Assembly (NCBI GenBank): GCA_017504585.1
Contig: JAFVQX010000200.1
Span: 1 to 40,159, forward strand
Reading direction: 5' to 3'
DNA: 40,159 nucleotides
DNA from: Lentisphaeria bacterium
GTDB lineage: Bacteria > Verrucomicrobiota > Lentisphaeria > Victivallales > Victivallaceae
Under the pieces are notes generated by a model, which did no database searches, was not told where the DNA came from, and was given only the letters and a program-made list of their open reading frames with translations. Positions 33,692 through 40,159 of the stretch are shown in pieces. Each line of letters starts with the position of its first letter. The first letter of the stretch is position 1. The translations under genes were made by a program, and so were the position numbers.

Positions 33692-35587
33692 TTAAAGACC
33701 CTTTATGGCATCAAATTTGCATGTGGCTTTGCAAGCACCGCATTTGATGCATTTGTCCGCATCGATCACGTGAGGCTGTTTGACTGTGCCGGTAATGGCA
33801 TTGACCGGGCACTTGCGGGCACAAGCGGTACAGCCTTTGCACTTTTCAGCATCGATTTCCGGGCGGGCAAGCGCTTTACATTCGCCGGTAGGGCAGATCT
33901 TGCGGATAACATGATCTTCGTACTCTTCCCGGAAATATTTGATGGTGGAAAGCACCGGATTCGGCGCAGTTTTGCCCAGTCCGCACAAGCTGCCAAGTTC
34001 CACGGCCGCAGCGGTCTGTTCCAGCAGTTCCAGTGTTTCCATGGTGGCTCGGCCTTCGATTATATCATCCAACAGAGCCAGCATCTGCTTGGTGCCTTCC
34101 CGGCACGGCACGCATTTGCCGCAGGATTCGTTCTGGATAAACTGCATGAAGAAACGGGCGATCTTTACAATACAGGTCTGTTTATTCATGACTACCAGCC
34201 CGCCGGAACCGACCATGGCGCCCACTTCGGGCAGCGTGTCAAAGTCCATGGGCAGATCCAGCATTTCCGGAACCAGACAGCCGCCGGACGGCCCGCCGAT
34301 CTGTACGGCTTTGAAATCTTCGGTGGTGATATTGCCGTCGTTATCGGTAACGCCGCCGCCGATGTTGTAGACGATTTCGCGCAAAGTCGTGCCGAAAGGT
34401 ACTTCGATCAAACCGGTATTGGCAACATGTCCGGAAAGGGCAAAGGTTTTGGTGCCGGGGGATTTTTCCGTACCCACAGAACGGTAGAAATCAGGGCCTT
34501 CCCGGAAGATTATGGGCAGCGACGCAAGAGTTTCCACATTGTTGATGATCGTGGGTTTGCCCCACAAACCCGATACACTGGTGCGGGGGGATTTGGGCCG
34601 CGGCATACCACGGCGTCCTTCGATAGAAGCGATCAAAGCAGTACCTTCGCCGCAGACAAATGCCCCGGCGCCTTCCATGATGTGCACCCGGAAGCTGAAA
34701 TTTGTACCGAAAATATTGTCGCCCAGAATACCGGCTTTTTCGGCATCGGCCACAGCGGTACGCATTCTCTGTACTGCCAGCGGGTATTCTGCACGCACAT
34801 AAACGTAACCTTCGTCAGCGCCGATACCTTTGGCACCGATCATCATGCCTTCGATGACCGAGTGGGGGTTGCCTTCCATGACCGAGCGGTCCATGAACGC
34901 ACCGGGGTCGCCTTCGTCGCCGTTGCAGATAATATATTTTTTATCGTTTTTGCTGCTCAAAGCCGCCTGCCATTTTTTGCCGGTGGGGAAACCCGCACCG
35001 CCGCGACCCCGCAAACCGGAATCGACCGCACACTGGCAGACTTCTTCGGGAGTCATTTCCTGAACCGCTTTGCGGGCGCCTTCGTAGCCGCCGCGGGCGA
35101 TGTATTCAGCAATATTCTCCGGCTCGATCATGCAGTTTTTCATGACCATGCGGTGCTGACGGTTCTGGAAGGGGATCTCGGCATTGCCTTTGCAGCGTTC
35201 ACCGGTACGGGGATTGGCGTAGAGCAGTTCTTCGATGATTTCGCCATTTTTGAGCGTCTTTTCAACAATGGCAGGTACATCGCTCACCTTAACTTTGGTA
35301 TAAAGGATATGTTCGGGTTCGATGTGCATCAAAGGCCCCTGCTGGCAGAAGCCCTGGCAGCCAGATTTGGAAACATATACGGCGTTGTCGTGAGTGTGGC
35401 CTTCTTCGCTTTTGATTTCCACAACTACATCCATATTGGCGTTTTTGAGTGCTTCGACCAGAGCATCGCGCACTTTCAATGCACCGTTTGCCACGCAGCC
35501 GGTACCGCCGCAGAGAATGATACGGCGGGCAAGTTTGCCGGTCGCCTGCCGGTAGTTGTCGGCAATTTTCTTCAAATCGATATTCAT
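33692..35587 (-). CDS. hydB: NADH-binding flavoprotein subunit of the bifurcating hydrogenase (NuoF-like)
   Basis: Encodes 631 residues. An N-terminal thioredoxin-like [2Fe-2S] domain has C26, C31, C77 and C81. The NuoF core follows, with the FMN/NADH-binding region (LRGRGGAGFPTGKKW near residue 190, then CNGDEGDPGAFMDR) and the [4Fe-4S] site ESCGKCVPCREG. The C-terminus adds two [4Fe-4S] ferredoxin sets (C583-C593 and C613-C623). This fused layout is the HydB/HndC type rather than complex I NuoF. It takes electrons from NADH and passes them between HydC and HydA clusters. AAGGA lies about 10 bases before the ATG, 27 bp after hydC. Confidence 0.95.
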   Translation of the reverse strand: MNIDLKKIADNYRQATGKLARRIILCGGTGCVANGALKVRDALVEALKNANMDVVVEIKSEEGHTHDNAVYVSKSGCQGFCQQGPLMHIEPEHILYTKVKVSDVPAIVEKTLKNGEIIEELLYANPRTGERCKGNAEIPFQNRQHRMVMKNCMIEPENIAEYIARGGYEGARKAVQEMTPEEVCQCAVDSGLRGRGGAGFPTGKKWQAALSSKNDKKYIICNGDEGDPGAFMDRSVMEGNPHSVIEGMMIGAKGIGADEGYVYVRAEYPLAVQRMRTAVADAEKAGILGDNIFGTNFSFRVHIMEGAGAFVCGEGTALIASIEGRRGMPRPKSPRTSVSGLWGKPTIINNVETLASLPIIFREGPDFYRSVGTEKSPGTKTFALSGHVANTGLIEVPFGTTLREIVYNIGGGVTDNDGNITTEDFKAVQIGGPSGGCLVPEMLDLPMDFDTLPEVGAMVGSGGLVVMNKQTCIVKIARFFMQFIQNESCGKCVPCREGTKQMLALLDDIIEGRATMETLELLEQTAAAVELGSLCGLGKTAPNPVLSTIKYFREEYEDHVIRKICPTGECKALARPEIDAEKCKGCTACARKCPVNAITGTVKQPHVIDADKCIKCGACKATCKFDAIKGL

Positions 35588-35614
35588 ATTAAATAAATCC
35601 TTGCAGTTTACTTT

Positions 35615-36130
35615 TTATTGCTGTTCAGCGGCATCGTTTCTGGTGATTTCTTCCACCAGTGCAACTGCCTGTTCCGGCTGCACCTGACCGTGGACTTCGC
35701 CATCGATGACCATCACCGGAGCAAGACCGCAAGCCCCCAGACAGCTCACTGTTTCCACCGTAAAGGCAAAGTCTTCGGTAGTGGATTTGCCGTCGGCAAG
35801 TTTCAAATGACTGCGCAAGGCGTTCAGGATACCATGAGATTTTTTGACGTGGCAAGCGGTGCCGTCGCACAAACGGATGATGTGCTTGCCTTTGGGTTCC
35901 AGCGAAAAGTGTGCGTAAAATGTCGCAACGCCGTAAACCTTTGCCGGCGGTACGCCGATGCTGGTTGCCACATAACTGATCACTTCTTTGGACAGGCACT
36001 TGTAGACATCCTGTGTTTCCTGAAGAATGGGGATCAGTTTTGCCGCACTGAAATTGTGCTTCTCGAGAATTCGGTTGACTGCAGCAAAATGTTCGATCAT
36101 TGCTGTGGTCTTTTCCATGGATTCCTGCAT
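35615..36130 (-). CDS. hydC: Thioredoxin-like [2Fe-2S] subunit of the bifurcating hydrogenase (NuoE-like)
   Basis: Encodes 171 residues, the usual NuoE/HydC size. The N-terminal helical part (LIPILQETQDVYKCLS) is followed by a thioredoxin-like fold. The [2Fe-2S] cluster ligands are C88 and C93 (CDGTAC) and C130 and C134 (CLGAC). AAGGA precedes the ATG. It is the second gene of the rex-hydC-hydB-hydA operon, 51 bp after rex, and is the electron-entry partner of HydB. Confidence 0.95.
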   Translation of the reverse strand: MQESMEKTTAMIEHFAAVNRILEKHNFSAAKLIPILQETQDVYKCLSKEVISYVATSIGVPPAKVYGVATFYAHFSLEPKGKHIIRLCDGTACHVKKSHGILNALRSHLKLADGKSTTEDFAFTVETVSCLGACGLAPVMVIDGEVHGQVQPEQAVALVEEITRNDAAEQQ

Positions 36131-36181
36131 TTTGGGTCCTTTTTATTTGAGGGTTTATATGTTATTTTTTTTATGTAAAAA

Positions 36182-36835
36182 TCAAATGTCAACGTTGTCC
36201 CACATCTTGCCGGAGAGTTTTACTGAAAGCTCTGCAAGATCGCCTGCCATGTTCACCCGCTGCTGGATCATTTCCGGCGGCAGGGCTAACGGGGTATTGG
36301 TGAAATTCCAGATTGCCCTCAAGCCGGATTTTACGATATGATCTGCGGCTTTCTGGGCGAATTCGCACGGCACACTCAAAATGGCGATTTTTACTTGCAT
36401 AGCTTCGGCAAGTTCGGCAAGTCTTTCAATATCGTAGACCGGTTTGTCGTGGATTGTTGTGCCGATCTTATCCGGGGAATTATCAAATGCCGCCACAATG
36501 TTGAACCGGTATTCGGAAAAGCCTTTATAGCCCAGCAGCGCGGTCCCGAGATTTCCCACCCCGATCAGAAATACCGGGTTTTCATCGTTCCACCCGAGAA
36601 AGTTTTCGATACCTTCGATCAATTTCTGGATACTGTATCCCACGCCGGGCGAGCCGGGACTGGAGGCAAGTTCAAGGTCTTTGCGAACGATTATGGGTTC
36701 AAGCCCAAGTTTCTGGGCCAAATGTGTAGTGGATACGACCTGTTGGTCATTGTCGCGCAAGATCTTTAATTCATGGAGATACGAAGGGAGCCGTTTGATC
36801 GATGGCAGTTTGGGTAATTTGCGATTATCGTTCAT
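36182..36835 (-). CDS. rex: Redox-sensing transcriptional repressor Rex
   Basis: Encodes 217 residues, normal for Rex. The N-terminal winged helix (residues about 12-80) includes RLPSYLHEL and the recognition region IIVRKDLE. The Rossmann domain has GVGNLGTALL (GxGxxG at 92-97), with D117 near the end of the second strand (AAFDNSPDKIG), which favours NAD(H). The swapped C-terminal helix (MAGDLAELSVKL) mediates dimer contact. Rex leaves DNA when NADH/NAD+ is high, turning on NADH-oxidising fermentation genes. As the first gene of the hydrogenase operon it would control its own target and itself. Confidence 0.95.
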   Translation of the reverse strand: MNDNRKLPKLPSIKRLPSYLHELKILRDNDQQVVSTTHLAQKLGLEPIIVRKDLELASSPGSPGVGYSIQKLIEGIENFLGWNDENPVFLIGVGNLGTALLGYKGFSEYRFNIVAAFDNSPDKIGTTIHDKPVYDIERLAELAEAMQVKIAILSVPCEFAQKAADHIVKSGLRAIWNFTNTPLALPPEMIQQRVNMAGDLAELSVKLSGKMWDNVDI

Positions 36836-36892
36836 GTTGTCTCCAATATGTTAAGCAATGTCACTTATAGCTGTTTTACGCAATATCTTAAT

Positions 36893-36920
36893 AATATAGC
36901 ACACATTGAATATAATTCAA
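36893..36920 (-). promoter_or_regulatory. Predicted promoter of rex-hydCBA
   Basis: On the minus strand TTGAAT (plus 36915-36920), 16 bp, TATATT (plus 36893-36898). The -35 lies inside the palindrome at 36905-36921. Confidence 0.55.
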
Positions 36921-36921
36921 T
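36905..36921. promoter_or_regulatory. Palindromic operator candidate over the rex promoter -35
   Basis: ATTGAAT-ATA-ATTCAAT is a perfect 7-3-7 inverted repeat. It is shorter than the usual Rex site (TTGTTAA-N4-TTAACAA), so the binding protein may be Rex with an altered site or another regulator. Confidence 0.5.
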
Positions 36922-36967
36922 ATTTTTTTATCTAATATAAGCAAAATATCTTTTGTGCCGCTAAAAC

Positions 36968-37003
36968 GAAAAAAGCTCTGCTGCCGGATGCGGCAACAGA
37001 GCT
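36968..37003 (-). terminator. Terminator of the GH16 gene
   Basis: Stem AGCTCTG/CAGAGCT (36974-36980 and 36997-37003) continues into TGCCG/CGGCA with one mismatch between them. TTTTTT follows on the minus strand. It lies about 20 bp after the GH16 stop. Confidence 0.9.
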
Positions 37004-37020
37004 GTACAGCAATGTGGTTT

Positions 37021-40000
37021 TTATTGCATGGTAAAACTTATTTCCTGCGGGCACATTTCGTTGCCGCCCAGGGGCATGATGGTCAACTTGACTTTGCCTG
37101 CGGGGAGGGAGATATTTTCCAGTGCAGTTTCGATCTCACCTTGTTTGCATTGGAACGTTCCGGCGATTTTATTGTTGACAAACAGTACCAGCTGCATAAC
37201 GGGGTAAAAGTTGGTACCACGGGTTATATCCCGGACTTGGTTCCGCTTGAGAACAGCTTTGTACTTACCGGCATTTTTTACATCTGCTGTGTAACGCAGC
37301 CAGCTGCCGTCTTGAGCAATATAGACCCGTTCGCGGTTGAACTCTCTGCTGCTTAAGGCATTGAAATTGCTGACATTTCTGCCGCCTTCATCAAATTCTC
37401 CAGCTTTGATCATACCGGGGATCACGGCGGCTTTGCCCTTGTAGGGGGTGCTTTCTTTGTCGATGGCAAGAATATTCAATGCCCGGGTGATGGCGATCCT
37501 GCCGGAAGCATCCTGGGCAGCCAGCTGGTAAGAGTGAAAATAGCCATCCAGCCGGGGAGCAGTGGTGCTTTTTCCGGCTCTGCCCCATGCACACATATCG
37601 TAACGCTCCTGTGTCAGCGGCAGCTCAAAGTTGTAGGGGGCTTTGTTTTTGTAGTCTACCAGATACCCGTTGTCAAAGAGATAGACCCCGGTGATCGGCG
37701 ACTTGGTTTCGGCATTGGGTTGGGCATCGGCGGCAAATTTCAGCACGGTGCCGGTTTTGACTATATCGTTTTCCGGGCGGCTCTTCCACTCCAGCTGGGG
37801 CAGATCATTTTGCGGATAAGCGTAAACTCTTACATAATCCACCAGATACTCTTCCATAAAAGGCTCTTTTACTTTGCCTCCGGAGCTGCCGGCCTGACCG
37901 CTGACTACCACCCGGTTGGGCGAGGTGGGGAAAGCGTGGTGCATGGCATCATAAGTCAAGCTCTGCCACGGACTGTGGGAAGCGCTGGATTTGACCAGTT
38001 TGCCGTTAAGGTAGATGGAAACTTCAAAGGGTGTCCACTTGCAGCCGATCACATAAAAGTCATCCAGACTCCCCGGCAAAGTAAAGGTGTAGCCATAGCT
38101 CTTGAGTTTTTTGCCCATAAAGGTATGATAATTGTTGGCGATCATCCGGTCGGCACGGCGGGTGGCGTAGTCTTCAAAAACATCCATTTCGCTGCCGCCG
38201 GCGGTGGTCATGGAGCCGCCGTTGGTAAGCAGCCAGAACGCCGCCCACCAGCCGGGGTGTTGGGTAAAACGCACTTTGGCTTCAAAGTAGCCGAACTGGA
38301 ACAGCTGGCGGCTGCGGATGCCTACGGTGCGGGGGCGTTTTTCGCCGGGTTTCATTTCGCAGCGCAGCCGCAGCAAGCCGTCTTTCAGCACCAGATATTC
38401 CGGTTTGGCGCTTTTGGTCCAGCTGGGGATGAACCATTTGTTGACCAAATCGACTTTTTCGCCGTCAAATTCATCGTTCCAAACCATTTTCCAACCGGCC
38501 TTCACCGGGTCGAATTCCGGGGCAATATCAAGTTTGAACGGTACATTGCTGCTTTTGGTTTCCGGCGAAGCAAAACCGAAAAAGTAGTTGTCGACGGTAA
38601 GTTTTGAATCTTTGCCAATGCTGTTGAGCGAGAAGTGCAAACCGGCTTTTTCTGTGACTGGGATTTGGGCTGTTATGGATCTGACTTTGCTGTCGCCCAA
38701 GCTGGTAAGTGTGCAGTTCACTGCATCGCTTTTGCTTGCCACTATCAGATCCCCGGGCAGGGCTGTTGCCGGCAGGGCGATATTTTTAAGCATTTTGCCG
38801 TTGCTGTAAAGAGCAAGCTGCCAGTTTTTGCCGTCGGGGGTGAGAACTGCGGCGGTGCTGCCCAGTTTGAATTCAGCTTTTTTACCTTTGAAATTCTGAA
38901 CTCTGACTCCGGCAGCCAGATAAACTTCGCTTCCCGCAGGGGGCAGAGTGCCGCTTTGCTTGCTCAAAATGGTAATGCCTTCGCTGTAAATTGCCTGATT
39001 GGATCTGGTCAGCCAGCCGGGAGACACTATATCGTTGATGATAACAGGCTTGCCGGGGCGGTCGGCAGAGTTTTCGTAATCATCTTTTTCCAGAGTGCGG
39101 GTAAGAGTCATGGAGCTGGCAAGCCCCCGCAGGTCGTTGGCTCCGCCAATACAGAGGTGGGCTTTTTTGCCGCTGCCGCTCTGGAATTTGACCGCCAGAA
39201 TATTTTTGCCTTTTTTAAGCGGCACCGTCACCAGATAGTTGTTGAAGTGCGGCGGATTGCCCACGGCGTTGCCATTTTTCAGTGTATCCAACACCTTTTT
39301 GCCATTTACATAGAGGGCAAAAAAGTAATCAGCACCAACGCCGAAAGTATGTTTTTCATCTGTCGGAGAAGTCATTTCTGCAAACGCCCAGCCGGTGTTG
39401 CGCAGCTTGCGTTTGGGGAAAAATCCGGAAAAATCCAGCGTGTTCCGGGAGCCGGTAATGAGAGTGCGTTTGCCGGAAATACCGTTGATTTCTGCTGGGA
39501 CTGCATCGGTTTTTACCGCCAGATCAGCTGCGACCGGGGCAAAGAGCTGCCACTCCCGGGGGAAGGGAGCAGAACCCGCAATGTCGCTGACATCACTGCT
39601 TACATTGATGTTGCGGACAAAGAGTTCAGAACCTTTGCTGCCGGAAAGGGTAAGAGTGATCTTTTGGGTTTCGCCTTTGGAGTTATTGATTACTTTGAGT
39701 TTGAGCAGGACTTTTTTCCAATCTTGGGACAAAGTAAAATATCCGCCCTTTTGAGTCTGCCCCCGGTGATTGCCTTTGGCATCCCGCAGCTGCAACCCGA
39801 AGGCGCCGGAACCTTTGCCGCGTACTTCGGCTGAAATAACGATCTCGTCACCGGCTGCAGCTTCAAAGTAACGGTTGCAGTGCAAACCGAAACCGCTTTT
39901 GCCCTTAACGTCGAATACATGCAGCACTTTGCCGGTTTTTTCAGTAAGCAGTTCCCACTTGGCAAGGGGCTGATAGCCTTTCCATCTGTTCAACTGCCAG

Positions 40001-40125
40001 TAGGCTGGCAATCCGGTTTTTTTTACAACTTTTGCAAACGAGCCGTTGACATCCAGCGTTGCACCGCCGCAGACCAAAAAGGCACACGCCGCAACTGCTG
40101 AAAAAAACAATTTTTTTACACACAT
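37021..40125 (-). CDS. Exported multidomain glycoside hydrolase family 16 enzyme
   Basis: Encodes 1034 residues. Residues 1-22 are a signal peptide. Residues about 25-180 look like a beta-sandwich CBM (CBM4/9-like), followed by a PA14/galactose-binding-like region (about 190-345) and a further beta-rich part to about 530. The GH16 domain starts near residue 540 (WKMVWNDEFDG) and holds the catalytic motif EMDVFE: E646 nucleophile, D648, E651 acid/base, within the family form ExDxxE. An Ig-like segment follows (about 775-870). The C-terminus (about 905-1034, PGMIKAGEFDEGG start) resembles CBM6. GH16 enzymes cut beta-1,3/1,4-glucans or galactans such as agar, carrageenan and porphyran; the exact substrate is not readable. 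AGGAG lies 9 bases before the ATG. Its promoter is outside the window. Confidence 0.88.
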   Translation of the reverse strand: MCVKKLFFSAVAACAFLVCGGATLDVNGSFAKVVKKTGLPAYWQLNRWKGYQPLAKWELLTEKTGKVLHVFDVKGKSGFGLHCNRYFEAAAGDEIVISAEVRGKGSGAFGLQLRDAKGNHRGQTQKGGYFTLSQDWKKVLLKLKVINNSKGETQKITLTLSGSKGSELFVRNINVSSDVSDIAGSAPFPREWQLFAPVAADLAVKTDAVPAEINGISGKRTLITGSRNTLDFSGFFPKRKLRNTGWAFAEMTSPTDEKHTFGVGADYFFALYVNGKKVLDTLKNGNAVGNPPHFNNYLVTVPLKKGKNILAVKFQSGSGKKAHLCIGGANDLRGLASSMTLTRTLEKDDYENSADRPGKPVIINDIVSPGWLTRSNQAIYSEGITILSKQSGTLPPAGSEVYLAAGVRVQNFKGKKAEFKLGSTAAVLTPDGKNWQLALYSNGKMLKNIALPATALPGDLIVASKSDAVNCTLTSLGDSKVRSITAQIPVTEKAGLHFSLNSIGKDSKLTVDNYFFGFASPETKSSNVPFKLDIAPEFDPVKAGWKMVWNDEFDGEKVDLVNKWFIPSWTKSAKPEYLVLKDGLLRLRCEMKPGEKRPRTVGIRSRQLFQFGYFEAKVRFTQHPGWWAAFWLLTNGGSMTTAGGSEMDVFEDYATRRADRMIANNYHTFMGKKLKSYGYTFTLPGSLDDFYVIGCKWTPFEVSIYLNGKLVKSSASHSPWQSLTYDAMHHAFPTSPNRVVVSGQAGSSGGKVKEPFMEEYLVDYVRVYAYPQNDLPQLEWKSRPENDIVKTGTVLKFAADAQPNAETKSPITGVYLFDNGYLVDYKNKAPYNFELPLTQERYDMCAWGRAGKSTTAPRLDGYFHSYQLAAQDASGRIAITRALNILAIDKESTPYKGKAAVIPGMIKAGEFDEGGRNVSNFNALSSREFNRERVYIAQDGSWLRYTADVKNAGKYKAVLKRNQVRDITRGTNFYPVMQLVLFVNNKIAGTFQCKQGEIETALENISLPAGKVKLTIMPLGGNEMCPQEISFTMQ

Positions 40126-40159
40126 AAAATAAAACTCCTGTATTTTTTTGCGGGGGAAC

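Noticed and set aside
31760..35596. A 1278-codon open frame on the plus strand opposite hydA and hydB
   Set aside because: Same cause as above. It even crosses the hydA-hydB gap by chance, but the sense strand has complete hydrogenase motifs, ribosome binding sites and operon spacing.

Overview
The window looks like a chromosomal segment of a strictly anaerobic, fermentative, Gram-negative bacterium. The best guess is a PVC-group member such as Lentisphaerota/Victivallales. That is inferred from the gene mix: pyruvate:ferredoxin oxidoreductase, a three-subunit [FeFe] hydrogenase, reverse rubrerythrin, large secreted glycoside hydrolases, a membrane Ser/Thr kinase with sulfatase-modifying-factor and C-type-lectin-like modules, and an outer-membrane-type lipoprotein. 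No rRNA or tRNA gene was seen to confirm it. Coding density is high, with 30 genes and few gaps over 200 bp. I saw no IS element, prophage or CRISPR array.

Layout. 1-175: two facing arrays of 10-bp tandem repeats. 238-1873: a small exported basic protein (-) and an LPG-synthase/flippase-like membrane protein (+). 1908-8391 (-): one probable operon, efp - epmA - uup - GH43 glycosidase - two-TM protein - C_GCAxxG_C_C protein, whose first three genes form a translation-stall relief set. 8543-10934 (+): MATE exporter followed at 4 bp by an exported protein with LIM-like zinc knuckles and a DA1-like HExxH peptidase domain. 10931-12778 (-): RNB exoribonuclease. 12905-15985 (+): LCAT-like lipoprotein acylhydrolase and a CAT-fold HxxxDG acyltransferase. 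16108-19563 (+): HU, a structured 3' region with terminator, hisS, adk, map and infA. 19928-22168 (+): ackA-pta. 22303-23351 (-): rubrerythrin and a PerR/Fur regulator behind PerR-box palindromes. 23577-24791 (+): exported papain-like peptidase. 24810-27650 (-): kinase fusion. 27902-36835 (-): PFOR, then rex-hydC-hydB-hydA. 37021-40125 (-): exported GH16 enzyme.

How the genes fit together. PFOR makes acetyl-CoA, CO2 and reduced ferredoxin from pyruvate. Pta and AckA turn acetyl-CoA into acetate and ATP. HydABC should reoxidise ferredoxin and NADH together to make H2. Rex, the first gene of the hyd operon, would sense NADH/NAD+. Rubrerythrin with PerR protects these oxygen-sensitive Fe-S enzymes. 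The GH16 and GH43 enzymes suggest polysaccharide feeding.

The most interesting items are the DA1-like peptidase, the kinase/SUMF1-like/C-type-lectin fusion, the efp-epmA-uup operon, a HydA C-terminal domain that has lost cysteines, a structured RNA region between HU and hisS, and a recurring promoter form (TTGAnn - 16/17 bp - TAWATT). I found no convincing wholly new multi-gene system.
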